From Acanthochromis polyacanthus (Eukaryota > Chordata > Actinopteri > Pomacentridae), in NCBI RefSeq assembly GCF_021347895.1, contig NC_067125.1, positions 9,568,768 through 9,632,767 on the forward strand: 64,000 nt of DNA, in the 5' to 3' direction. The position numbers and the translations under genes are program-made. The notes under the pieces were generated by a model. The model worked only from the letters and a program-made list of their open reading frames with translations, was not told where the DNA came from and ran no database searches. Shown piece by piece: positions 26,886-39,211 of the stretch. Every line of letters starts with the position of its first letter. The stretch's first letter is position 1.

Positions 26886-28160
26886 AACTTGATGATAGAA
26901 CCACTATACACCCATGGAAAGCTTAGATTCTCATGAATCCGCCGGTATAAACCACTTTCAGATGTGATTACCACAGCGGGTAATATAAACACATTTGTCC
27001 AACAAACAACAAATCACGTAAACGTGCACAACTCACCTTTGAAGGCTCATAACTGGTCAAAGATGAAAATATTCCACAAAAAACGGCCATAATCCAAGCT
27101 AGGCATCCAGACAAAACAAGCCAGTATAATATTTTGTTCAAAACATGTCTTGAAATCAGTAAATAATTCACAAATAGCTCGGCTTCGTGCACGCTCACGT
27201 CGCGATGCGCCTTCCATACTCTCTGTATCTACATATCTCTTCATATCTTTATGTAAGTTTATGTACAAACATTTTTGTAGCGAACTACATCTCTCAAAAT
27301 GGCTGCTGAACTCTAACCTTTTGATTGACACCTCATTTCAACCAATCAAGTGACAGTCAATCGACGGTGACAAAAATGGACGGAACTTGTTTTCTTAGTA
27401 ACATGTGAGCAAATCACGTCGGAGGAAACTTTTGACTGACAGGTCTTGTAGCCAATGAGCCTGCTGAATAGCAGACTATAAAGCCAGGCTCTTTCCAGCA
27501 GGACTGCATTCAGTTTCACACCTCTCCTTCTCTCCTTCTCTCCTTCTCTCCTCCTCCAGCAGCGCCCATCAGCCTGTGTAACTGGTCCACACTGAAGCTG
27601 TTCTTGAGTGTGTGTTTTTTTTTTTTGAGTTGTTTATGAGTTTTTGGAGTGAAAATAATGTCAAAACGGACTGAAAAACGAAAATATACCATTGTGCCCA
27701 GGGTGTGCAGAGGGTGTGCAAAGGGTGTACAAAATTGACAACGCCTGGGCATAGCACTACAAAAACATGTGTGAAACACTCATTTCTTGTAGTATTGCTA
27801 TGAAATTTTGACCTGAAGTAGGTAAGACTCCAGGTTGTTGCCTTTTTGTGTTTTCAAGCTCTCACAGTGCTGCCACACTAATTTTCAGGTGTTTTATTAG
27901 GGAAATAATTTAGGCGAAAAAAAAATTCATCCTAATTCAGTGTGTTCCGACATAAAATACTTTGTGCCAGTAGCACTTAGAATAATTCTGACTGCACTGG
28001 GTAAAAATTCAGTTTGTCAGCTCTCAAATGAGACCAGAACCATGCATGTACTCCAAACAGTTCAAGAACAGCATTCAATTTACTTTGGGTACATCTTCAG
28101 TAGAAATTTCAGGCGGAAATTGACTGTACTTTATAGGGCTGTGAATTATATTCTGTGCAT
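26886..28160. other. Unassigned repeat-like segment with promoter-like block
   Basis: Contains CCAAT at 27452-27456, TATAAAG at 27477-27483, a CTCCTT-rich pyrimidine stretch at 27522-27557, and an ATG at 27658 opening a 27-codon frame (MSKRTEKRKYTIVPRVCRGC...). The left part has an open minus-strand frame (MEGASRRERARSRAICELF). Neither product is recognised. The arrangement could be the 5' region of a decayed DNA transposon or a relic promoter. Confidence 0.3.
27452..27483 (+). promoter_or_regulatory. CCAAT and TATA motif pair
   Basis: CCAAT (27452-27456) lies 25 bases upstream of TATAAAG (27477-27483), and an initiator-like CATTCAGT follows about 30 bases downstream of the TATA word. The spacing is compatible with a polymerase II core promoter, but no gene downstream is recognised. 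Confidence 0.3.
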
Positions 28161-29690
28161 ATGTTTTAACTTTTAGAGCTTTTCTAAGTTATATATGATG
28201 TATATGGTCATTCTGATGACTGTTATTTTTTGACTATTTGTGGGTTGTCTGCGTGTTAGCATGCTACTGTAACAAAGCAATTTCTTTTCAATAAGGTATT
28301 GTCCTATTCTTTTCTAAAAAGCTTCATAGTACAGGCCTCAGAAAAGGTGAATTAAAAACTGTCTATAAAGGGCACGTTTTCATGTTGCCAGCAGTGCATC
28401 CCTTTTTAATGCTTTGTTTTTATCAGCACTGTTTTATTTTTTTACTATTATTATTATATTGTGACAGATACATTATTTTCATTTGGCCTCCCTTTTATTT
28501 TCAATCTGAATATATTTTATTATTTCACTGTTGTCATTCTATCATTCCATGCAACATTAACAGTCAACAGTTTTTATTGAAATGCAGCTCAGATGTCTGT
28601 CTATTTGAGTTTTGCTTGGATTTTTGTGTGAGATTGGAATTCTGATTTTTTTTTTTATTAATACTTTGCATGATTTGCAAGCAGATAAAGTCACAGTGTA
28701 CATGGCAATACAGAAAAATGTACCATATGATGAAGTAGGTCAATTCAGCTACTGTAAATCTGAATGCTGACATGAATATGGTTATTTAGTTACAGTATTT
28801 GTTTGTAGATCAGATACATACAGCCTGTAATCAGTAGCTTTTAAATACAGATGAAATGCTCACAATTTGTCTGCAAAAATGAAAGAAAAAAACAGACTAG
28901 CTATTTGTTTTCTGTTCTATTTGTCGGAGTTCATGATAAGTTATATTTTGAAAGTTTGGTTTTTGAGGGTCAAAAACAAACAAATGCTGTATCTGAGATG
29001 ACTGTGACCAACACTAATGAAGTGAAGATGTGATCATTCTGCAAGAATTCTGCAGGTGTCTCTGTCTCTCTCTCTCTACATTTTTTTTTTTTTTTACTTC
29101 AAAAACACTGCATGCAAATGAAGCTGCTACACAACATTCCTCTTTGTCTCTCAGAGGAATTGTCAGAGAGGTCTGGTGATTAGCACCGAGCGCTGAGAAG
29201 TCACTTCAGCGTGTTTCATAACGGTGTGCCACACAGGATGTGATAATGACTCTCACATAAGTGTAGGCACATCAGCTGTTGGAAAGTATTATGAAGACAC
29301 AGTTCTGTGCCAAAGTTTGGGGAAATTACATGATTTGTTCATTTTTGAACTGAAAAGAATTAAATCAAATCAGAGCAACAAACAGACAATAGAACTGATC
29401 CTTTCGTCAGTTGTTCAGGATGTGTTTACTTTCTTTACCGTTAAAAAAAAAGGGGAGAATATGCATTAACTGTGCAAAAGTGGAAGTATCCTCCCAGGTC
29501 AGTAGTATCACTGTGTTGGTAGCTCTCCCTGCAAATACTTTTTTAAGCCAGCCAACCTTGATTTAGGACTTTTCACACTTGCAAACAAGAAAAGCACTCA
29601 GAGAGCAGAGTACTCCTCCAAGGCTGTTCATGCCTCCATATGGCATTGTCAGAAATACAGCTTTTTTTGTAGAAATGCAGCATTTGTTTA
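28161..29690. other. Gene-free spacer
   Basis: AT-rich DNA with homopolymer runs. No gene or repeat boundary was recognised. Confidence 0.4.
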
Positions 29691-29692
29691 TC

Positions 29693-30250
29693 AGTTATTG
29701 ACCAGAAATCACGGCAACATAGAATGTGACCATTTAATATAGATGCACTCACAGACAAAATGACCTTGCGCTGAGCACAGGTGTGTGTTATATATGTGCA
29801 CTTTATGCATACTGAATTGCATGACCTAAATATGTTGCGTGTGGCGGGAATTGATGGGACCCAGGAACACCCCCACAATTTAATCAACTGTTCCTTGAAT
29901 AATGTCGGACAGATAAGTCTCGATAAGTCCGCAGTGGTGGATTTGCAGTAGGATCATAATCATGTGATCGTCAGCAGGAAGCTGACGAAGTGTTCACTTG
30001 CTGTTATAGTAACAGTGACATCATTCAGCTATCTTGCAACGATACAGAAATCTTCAACCAATCCGTGGATCCAGACTATAAGCCGCATCACTGCTAAAAT
30101 CTTGTTCCTTGTGTCATTTCTGACCTTTCCTGAAATTTTCATCTAAATCAGTAAGTTCATTATTGAGTAAAGTTGCACACAGATAGAATAACAGACGGAC
30201 AAAATAAACGTACGCCGATCGTCACATAACTCCGCCGGAATGATGACTTT
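29693..30250 (-). repeat. Interspersed repeat family D, minus-strand copy
   Basis: The reverse complement shares ordered words with 41866-42440: GAGTTATGTGACGATC, AGGTCAGAAATGACACAAGG, CTGCTGACGATCACATGATT, GATCCTACTGCAAATCCACC, ATATTTAGGTCATG and ACACACACCTGTGCT. Identity is moderate with several indels, so both are old. No protein is encoded. The family name is not known to me. Confidence 0.75.
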
Positions 30251-33200
30251 GGGCTTTCCTAAAGCTTTGTGTCTCTTTGTCCTGTTGTAGAAGGAAGCCT
30301 CCTTCCAGGTTGACTTTCTTGACTGACTGCGATATATTTCTTTCTACTATTTGCTGATATTTACTGCAATCCATTCGTACCACTATCTGTGCAGTGATTC
30401 CTGTGCCACAGTTTGCCTGTGTTTAACAGTTAACAAGACATTGTGCTCATTAAATGCAGCCTCTGCTTCCTCCTGACACATCTTCACTAACTGCATCCAT
30501 ACAGCTCAGTTCATAGCAGACCGTTAAGCACTTGTTCCCAAAAACATCTCTGACTTATCCAGATGTTGCTTTGTATACTTCAGATGCTGACTTTTGTGAT
30601 GAGGTTGTGGGCAAGGTTCCTTCTACTGACTCTTCAAAGCCGATTATTTGCATACCTATGGTGCACAGTGGAACAACTTTACAGGTAGAAGATATAACTT
30701 TTACACATATAATAGATAATTTCTTTATTTCTAAGTTAATGAAACTGCTGCAAAGGTTGCATTTACTTTTTTTTGCTTCAAAAGTCGGCAAAACGTAATC
30801 GATGAAGTTTTGCATACAACTGTGTGTACATTTATGTGGATCCCATGAGAACAAAAGTGCTAATGTAAAACCAAAAAAATTGAACACGTCTTTCTTCCAA
30901 GGATACAAAGAACTACGCTTTGTCTTCAGTAAGGCCAATAAAGATAAAACCTTTGAATTCCAATTCCACAGCAATGCAAGGATCAAGCATTTTTCATGAG
31001 ATTAATTAACTGTGAGAGTGTTTTGAGCTTCTGCTTTACAGGGTAAAAGTTTAGTTGTTGAGAAATCCTTACAAATAGAAAAGCCTTCTGCACTGTCAAC
31101 ACAAACCCTGACTGTCTGTGAACCCTGACAATGCACATAAGTTGTGCAGTGTGTGGTGAAATTCTCCAATTATGGGATCAGTTTCACAAAGATAGACTGA
31201 TTATGGCTTTAATGTAACAGATGGTCATATTTCATGTCTGCTCCACAAAAGTATGTCGTTCTTAGCTAACTGATGTGCCAAAATTTAGGAATTTTGAGTT
31301 AATTTAGATGGAAAGCAAACAAACAAGCAAGCAAAACAGTCACATCATGCCACTGGGAAAACTCAACAAATAGTGCAATAAAAAACAAAAAACATCCAAC
31401 AGCACAACATTCCTGTGCAGTACAGACTTGGAGTAGAGCTGAGATGCTGTGGCTTCCTAATGTTGCAGAGGTCAGAGCTTCTGCTAGCACATCAGTCGGG
31501 CTCAGGAGAGTTTCCCCGGGCAACAATAATGGCCGATGGTGTCCTCGCTGCAGTATATTTCCAGCAGGTTACAGCTCACTCTGAAAACTTTCCCTTCTTG
31601 TTATTTGTTCCACAGCACTGTTAACAAACCACAAATTATGAGCCATGCTTCACCTCTACTTTTGTCATTTTATGCCACTGGTTACCAGGTGCTCAGGTTG
31701 TTACCACAGATTCCAACTTGGGTAATGATGTTTACGAGTATCTAAATACCAGTGGCAGATTGCTGCATGCTATTTGTGCACATTCTTGTAACATTTAGAA
31801 ATGCAAACACACAATTATGAAATGTTTATCAGATATTCCTACAACTGGTAACATTAAAAATGGGCGATGTTTTTTTTTTTTTTATCTAGTATTCAGACTG
31901 GGAAAATGCATCTTGGAATCTGTCAAGCAGAAACAGGTCAGAATGTCAAGACCATTTAAATAATCACGTATATTTAAATCTTTGAGACAGTGAATCCATT
32001 TGTTGTCTCTCAAAGCTTAAAAGGAAAATAAAAATGCTATGTCCGACAGTTTTTGTCTTACACCTTAAAATGTTTTTATTTGGATGTGCACACGTTTGGG
32101 ACCTCTCTTGTAATCTTTCATTATCAGACAAAATTCTGTTTTTCATCTGCCTAAAACTGGGACACTTTCACTGCTCCCATTGTTTTCAAACGCAGACGAC
32201 AGCAGTCAAACAGCGGGATAACATGGACAAATCCAACAGAATTCTTTTTTTTTTGTAGGGTTTTTTTTTTTTTTTTTTAAAACTCCTGCTGCAAATTTAT
32301 CTTTCTGAAAACAAGGACAAAGACTTATCCAGGTTCTGAAATCAAATTCGCAAACGCAGTAACGCCACACTTTTAGAACATGATTATAACCAGGATACGC
32401 TTGTACATACACACACTCAATGTACTGTATGTGTGTTTTCACAGGTTTAGTGTACACCTCATGATGAGTTTACTGACCTTTATGTATTGGCAGAGTGCCC
32501 TTTGAAGACCCTGCTGGTAGAAAATCAAGGGTTTTCCCTTGTTAACGTGTCTATGTAGTGTTGCTGTTGTTGTTTTTAATGCTGGAAGACATGACATGAG
32601 CAAAATAAGCAGTCAAAGTCTTGGCTGAGTATTTCCACCTTGAAACTGCAGTGTACTGATAACAGAAAAACATGAATTCAGACAGGCAGTATTTCACGTC
32701 ACAAACCACAGGAACCAATCCTGTCAGTTTACAGGGTGGAGCTTCCTGTACTGTGTACTGTAGAGTCATTTTTACAGTGTTTGAACAGACCAGATGAGGT
32801 TGCGTGCTGCGGTTAAACCGTTTTAAGTCATACAGGGATTTTATTAACAAACAGAATGATTTTAACAGGCTGGTGATGATGCATAGCCACTTTAATCATG
32901 ATACGGAACTGTAAAGTAGGTTCAGATGAAGATCTCAATGGAATTACTCACAGTTTTTCTAACGCATTTTCTAAAGGTTTATTGCATACAGTGTTTGTGA
33001 CGGAGAGTGAAAGCAGGGGAGGGAATCCAGAGATGAGAAGGCTGTTGAGGTGAACAACTGAAGTGCATCTTGCCTGAAAACTGGTGACTCTGATTGTGGC
33101 TTGGTGGGCAGATGGCCGACTGTTTCAGAGATGGAGGAGATGAATATGATGGTGAGTAGCAGGCTGAAGCTCAGTGGTGTAAGTAAGCAAGGAGAGGACT

Positions 33201-36200
33201 GGAGGAGACTGGAACCTGAAGCACAGAGGAGTTTCAGGTTAGAAGAAAAAGCAAAAGGACAAAAGGGAGAGGAAGAAAGAGCAGAAACACGAGGAACGAG
33301 AAACAGACATATGGCACTATGACAGTCATGAATAAAAAAAGCTGAGGGTAGAAAGATAAAATCGTGACACATTGTAAAAGTCTGCAATGTGAATTTTAAT
33401 TGTTTGCAATCTCTGCCGAGTGCTGTGGTTGTGACTGAGCTGTTGGAGCTCTTTCCTGGCAAAATGTCTGTCAAGATTTGCAGCAAAGCAGAACAGAGCA
33501 GAGCAAAGAGCCTCTGACATATCTTCATATATCAACTTACAGCCTTTCATCTGCCTGCCCACTCCAGCCTACTCTTATAGACACGCTCATTTTGCATCAT
33601 AATGTACAGAAATCTTGGATGGGGAGATGAGCTTTATTAGGCTTTGAAAGCCAAAGCGGAAGTTTTAGCAGCAAAAGAAGGTAGATGACGCACATGATAA
33701 AGACATGGACTAGCAGGAAAGTGAGGTAGAAAGCTGGCGGGGAAGAGCTGACAATAAGAGCAGCTCCCTGTATGTAAGTCATCAGCGTAGCCTTCTATTT
33801 ACAACACATCGTGAGTGCAGCATTCCAGCTGTCAGCGAGTGATGCCGGGTCGGTTTGCTTTACAAAAAACAAGCATCCTGAGCTCTGTCAGTGGGCCGTC
33901 TTCTTTTCAGATTTCTCTTACATCTCACACCTCACCGCTGAGCAAGTGTCAGTGCAGTGAGAAGAGCCACAGTGTGCAGGAACAGAATGAACAAACTTCT
34001 GCAGGGACACTCGACAGCGAGAGATTTTTTCGAACGCTTCTGTTTCATTCAGTGATTTCACAGTGGAAGAAGCAATATAAGCGCTACAACGTGGGGTGAA
34101 TTGCTCATTACGGTTGGTGCTGGAGTGAATCACACGCCTACCTATGTGTGTGTGAGGTTGTGTTTGTCTGTCCATTAGAGTCTATTAGATCCATATTCTC
34201 TGCCCTCCCTGCAGCATGTACACTCTAATGATCTCCCATCTCTTCTGAAGCTGCGTCCGGCCCATTCTCTGGCTTGAGCACACTGACACACACATGTGGA
34301 TGATCTACTGTCCCTCGCCCCGCAAGCCACATGATACACACAAGCACACACTTAATAAATTGGACTACTTCCACGGACACAAAGGCCCAATGTGATAAGC
34401 ATTGATCGTGGTGTTCGCCTCATATCACTAATAGATGTACTATGGTCCCATGTCGTTGTTTCCAAATGATCTCCCTGGTTATAAGACTAAAGGGCCAGTT
34501 CACTGCAAAACCACACAGATAAATCCTTACCCTGCTATCCACTATTGGCTGACGCCGGCGTCGTCAGTCATAGAGCCACAGCTACGCCTCTATAATACCC
34601 TTCACACCGTCTGGAATGGTTCCAATGCTTAAAATAGTGTCAGGGACTTGGAAGAAGGTACAGTGCAATACAAGAAAAGGAAACGAAAGGGGAAGACAAG
34701 GGAGAATATGAGAGGGAGGAAAAATGACTGCAGTAGCACGGGTAAAGAGGGCTCCTATTAGGGCAGTGGAGGGAGAAATATTGGCCAGTGTAGCCCCGTA
34801 CCATTTGTCCTCGTCAGGATCTTAAATAGAATGGGGATCAATTATTCATGGGGTCCATAACTCGCAATAAATGTTAGCTGAGACAGTGCAGGCTGGGCTG
34901 GGAGAGACAGAAAAGTGAGGTTAGATGCAGTTATAGAAGGCCAAGTTAAAAAAGTCTGGACAAAACAGCTGAATAACCAATTATAGTTCAGACCTAGAAG
35001 TGACATTTAAAAGCCCTTTCACTTGTTTGATGTTCCACTTTAACCGCGTGATAATCTGTGAAAACAGAATGCAGCCTTGAACCCAGCAACATCAAATCAG
35101 CTCGGCACGAATAATGCTGCTCGAATGTAGCAGCACCTCACACTGGCCTCTAAACCCTTCATCTGACTCAGGAGCAATGCGTCGCTGCCAAAACAGCAGG
35201 TTGAGGTGTTTCATTTTGGAGTTAAATTGTTTGATCCCATTTGCTTCTTCTCCAGTGCTCGGTGTGTTTGCGTGATAGAAAAACAATATTCCCATGGCTG
35301 TCATTTTCTGTGACTAATCTGCGATAGGTCTGTCTGATATGATTTACTCCAATTTAAGGGCTCTTTGATTCGCAGGGTTTTCAGGCTCCACGTGTGCACT
35401 GAAAAAATGAGCGAGGAACAGGAGGGAAACACTGAAAAGAAAGCTCTGCTTGTAAAATGAAATGCAATGTTGTATGGAAATATTTCAGAAAGGATAATAA
35501 TGACCAAAATCACATATTCTATCGACAGCGTGTTGCACATGTTGCCGCTGCAGTGGGCAACACGACTCATTAGTCTGACCATTTAAATCAGCAGCAAAGC
35601 TCTGTATAAGTGCAAAACCAGATACAAATCCATCCAAAATAAAAACTATTTTACCTTTGCTAGTGCTGCATCTAATTAGAAAGGTTTAAAATATTTTGCA
35701 CTCAAAAAATGTCTTCATAGTATCTATGTTATTTAAGCTTCTTTTGTTTTATTTTTTTATTTTTCATGTTAATTCACTCCCTTATAAAATCATTCAGATC
35801 ATCCTCGACTAATTCACTCTTTCCAAAAAGAGGTATTGAAGTTACTGAGTGAAAATTCCTGCATTTTTGTTCATAATACAACATGCTGTATATCATACAG
35901 GAAAAGAAAATATCGTAGTGTCAGATTTTTTTCTAATATTGTGAAGCCCTTCTCACATACTATTTGTTTATGGTTGGTGTAAGCTGCGTAGCATCTGTTC
36001 CTGACACTTGTATGTCTTCTTCTTATTCTGAGCTTTTGACTCATCGCCGTGACTTTGATTATGTAACGAAAACAGGCAGTCATGACATGAGGGAAGTCAC
36101 ATGGTTGATTCACAGAATTATGAATCATGTTGTTTGTGTTTATATGCAACAATATGAGTGAAATACATACTGCACTTTTTTACCACGCAAGTCAATGTGA

Positions 36201-37280
36201 GGTTGTCGGGGTGGATGGTGGGTATAGGAAGCACAGGACATTGATAACAAAGACAATAATTCGCATCCTTAAACCCAGCATTGTTAAATTGAGGCAAAAA
36301 AGCACCTTCGTGTCAAGTCAATGGAAGCTCATGTTTTCAGTAAAATTTTATCTTCTGCTTCAAGGTACTTTTAATTTTTTTTTTAGTATTTATCCAAAGA
36401 CAGGCCTTTCTCTGATCTTAACCGAGTTAATGTCACATAATTGTTGCAAAATCAACCAGGACTTAGATTTTTTAAAGAAAAAAAATTAAAACTATGTACA
36501 ACAGATTAATAAGTAGCTTGACATATGTTTTCCAAGAGTCCCTGGTTTGAATCGGACTGCTTTTCCATCAAAAATGTATAAGAGAAATGGGCCAATAGTG
36601 CTTTTAAGCATCAGTGTCTGCTACCTGGTATATCATGTGCAGCGACAACTCATTTTGTAGGAATAAAGGTTTGAAGTTGCTCCTTTGATGTAGCATCTCC
36701 AAGACATGTAAAGACAAAGTGGTCACCGTAAATGCATGTTTTGAATCCAAAATTGGTCAACTGTGAGATTTTTGTAGATCTGATGAGTTTTTGAAAACAG
36801 GAAAGTACATCTACATCAAGGTTTATATTGTGTTATATGCTGTTATACTGTATTTCAGACTGTTTTTTGAACAGGAGACTAATTTGTGAGCCAACGGTGT
36901 AGACATTTAGCTAAACTGACCGAAATTACTTATGATGTAGTTGACTGAAATACTTGTTACAGCAGCCTAAGTATGACAGGCGCTGAATTGAAATGACCTT
37001 GTTACAGCATTTCTTTTAGCTTTAGTGGTTCTTAAATCAATTTCGAAACATCAAATCTAAATCCTGCCTTTTGATTTACCAAACAACGGTTTTAAAGACC
37101 AAAAGTGTGTGAGCTACTGCAAGACTGGTGGCAACGTCACTGGTAATCTGCTTAACTTGGACAACGGTATGTTAATTAAATATTCATTATCAGTTTTCCA
37201 TTTTGCAGTGACAGAATTCATGGAGAGGGAGGGACTGCTGGTGAAGTGAGGTGTGGGACTGAAGTGGAGTCAGAGCTGGC
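30251..37280. other. Gene-free spacer with purine tracts
   Basis: No gene can be supported. The longest open frame of the window (185 codons, minus strand, 33528-32971) lies opposite a purine-rich stretch at about 33000-33310 and is discounted as compositional. Other purine-rich DNA lies at 34660-34760. The block at about 34740-35600 is less AT-rich and could hold conserved non-coding sequence. Confidence 0.4.
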
Positions 37281-37979
37281 TGAAGCTTGAGGCAGTTGTG
37301 GACACAAATGGGGCGGCACACACATCTCGATTGTCAGATTTCTTTAAGAAGGTTGACATGCCAGGACATATTAAATGATTTCTTTGTGTTAAAGCTATCA
37401 ACTACAAGGGCTCACATGCCCTTTTGGCTCACTGTCAAAGAAAGTGCCAGAAGCAAAGAATCTGCTACATTTTATCAACTTGCAGTATGGTGTGCTGCAG
37501 GTTTCAGTAAGTGAGACAACAACAGCAGGAGCAAACGCCTGCACCTTGGAAGAAAATAAAAATTCTCCTGCTTTGTATTGACTGTGTGACAAGATGGCCA
37601 ATGGGTTGGGCCAGTTTTTAATAACATGTATGAATCAACCAGTAACAGTAATGAGAAGGTTCTTGGCATGCTGGTGAGCAAAAACCACAAAGATCTGGAG
37701 AAGGTTGTGTTGGAACAACTAGGGTCTACTATGATGATGAAGGTCAGTGCTACCAACTTGGATGGTGTGGTGTGTCAATTTTTGCAAGACAGTATCATCC
37801 CCCAGTCAAATATGACAAATGTGGACTAAAAAAAAATATCACGAGGTGAGCCTCCATCAGTGTAGAGGATGATTGCTGTCATCACACTCACAGTATAGAC
37901 CAAGTGTTGGAGGAGCCCTTTGCAAGACAATGTAAGGGCTCTTCATGAATCTTCACACCAACTATCGATGAGAATAGGT

Positions 37980-38248
37980 AGCAGTTATTATCGACTTTGT
38001 TCATTGCAATGGAACTCCATGTTCCAGCAGAGGCCTCCTCCTGTGTGAATGTGCAAACCACAAGACCTGCCGTAACAAGCCCAATCCAGAACCACCAACT
38101 CCAAAAGATCTGCTGCTGGTGTCCTGGTTCCAGACACCACAGAAGTACCCCAGAGGTCCTGTGTCCATGTCCAGGGCAGTTTGGGCAGCGCAAAGGGGAC
38201 CTGCACAATGTCAGCCAGTTGGTTTAAATGTTGCGGCTGATTTGTATA
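37980..38248 (+). mobile_element. 3' end of a decayed DNA transposon
   Basis: The words ACCACAGAAGTACCCCAGAG, CAGTTTGGGCAGCGCAAAGG and GACCTGCACAATGTCAGCC, and the end GGTTTAAATGTTGCGGCTGA followed by TTTGTATA, match the terminus of a repeat family widespread in fish (GGTTTTAATGTTGTGGCTGATC type). No transposase frame remains. The left limit is uncertain. Confidence 0.5.
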
Positions 38249-38404
38249 CATTCATTTGTGAATCAGTACTAATAATTAGGCTGTATTTTATGATACATTT
38301 TCTCTTCCTTTATGCAATATTTTATTTTAACTCTGTCTTCTTTTTTTGCCAAATTATGTACACCAAAGAAATGTGTACCTTTATGAACTTTGCTGTCTCC
38401 ACAG

Positions 38405-39189
38405 AGATTTGTGTTTCACCGCTGGCTCTCATGAGGCTATCAGCACACACAGGCTGCTTTCTGCATACAGGATTCTGTGTTTGGGCTTTTCTGAATGACA
38501 AGGAGCTTTACAAAGATCTGCTGAACGAGCTGTACTCTCTCCACAGTGTGAGTGACAAGACACAGACCAGCATTCAGTCCTCTCATGTCGAGCTCAACAA
38601 AAAAGGTAAGACAGACACCACATTTGTGCCTTCTGTTGATTATTGCGAATGAATTCTTGTATTGTCTTGTTTCTTTACAGAAACAGGAAAATGTCCCAGA
38701 AAGACACGGACTGGGAAAGCAATAAGAGAGGTGAGGCTTGAGAAAAATCACTACAAACAAATTTGTCAGTTTATACATTGATGTGCTATCCATCCTGAAG
38801 GCATACGGGAGAGTTTTTCCACACAAGTTTTTTTTAGTCTGTTAAGAATTGCGAATGTTGTCTAACCAGTGCAGTTTGGGTGCTTCAGATCAGAGGCATA
38901 TTGAACAAAAATGAAGACTATTAAAACAAATTATTTTTTTCACAGGGGATCCAAACATCAATCCACATGCTGGATGATTAGCAGCTTGAAGTTTTCGTAC
39001 ACTTCATGGCATGTTTCATCAAAGCTAAACATTTGGGCAATGTGCATCCCAAAGCAGTGGTGGAGCTCAACTTCACAGACGAGATGATGCCTGCAAGAGA
39101 AATCTATGTGGGACGAGAAGCAGATGAATTCAGAAGCAAGAATACACAATTAATAATCTGCAAAATGCAATCTGACACAGTTTGCCTGG
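38405..39189 (+). pseudogene. Unassigned three-exon open reading frame with one internal stop
   Basis: Exon A 38405-38605 follows TGTCTCCACAG and ends AAAAAAG before GTAAGA. Exon B 38681-38730 follows TTTCTTTACAG and ends GAGAG before GTGAGG. Exon C 38946 onward follows a T-rich tract and CACAG. Phases agree across both introns, giving a frame of about 160 codons (LNDKELYKDLLNELYSLH in A, GKCPRKTRTGKAIRE in B, VELNFTDEMMPAREIYVGRE in C). One TAG at 38979-38981 interrupts exon C, after which the same frame stays open to about 39211. The segment is leucine-rich and helical in A, basic in B. I do not recognise the family. It could be a host gene turned pseudogene, an exon set of a lineage-specific gene or a decayed transposon gene. 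The 5' start is unknown. Confidence 0.35.
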
Positions 39190-39211
39190 GTAGTAATTGT
39201 TTATTCATGCA

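Noticed and set aside
30532..30798. 88-codon + strand frame with a 143-codon frame opposite
   Set aside because: Starts with TTG, no family resemblance. One donor-like GTAGAA is not enough support.
32971..33528. 185-codon minus-strand open frame, the longest in the window
   Set aside because: It lies opposite a purine-rich tract, so its own strand is pyrimidine-rich and stop codons are rare. The predicted protein is Ser/Leu/Phe-rich low complexity with no motif or splice support.
36127..36489. 120-codon + strand frame
   Set aside because: No recognisable motif, no splice or promoter context, ends in a poly-A-rich stretch. Expected by chance in AT-rich DNA of this length.
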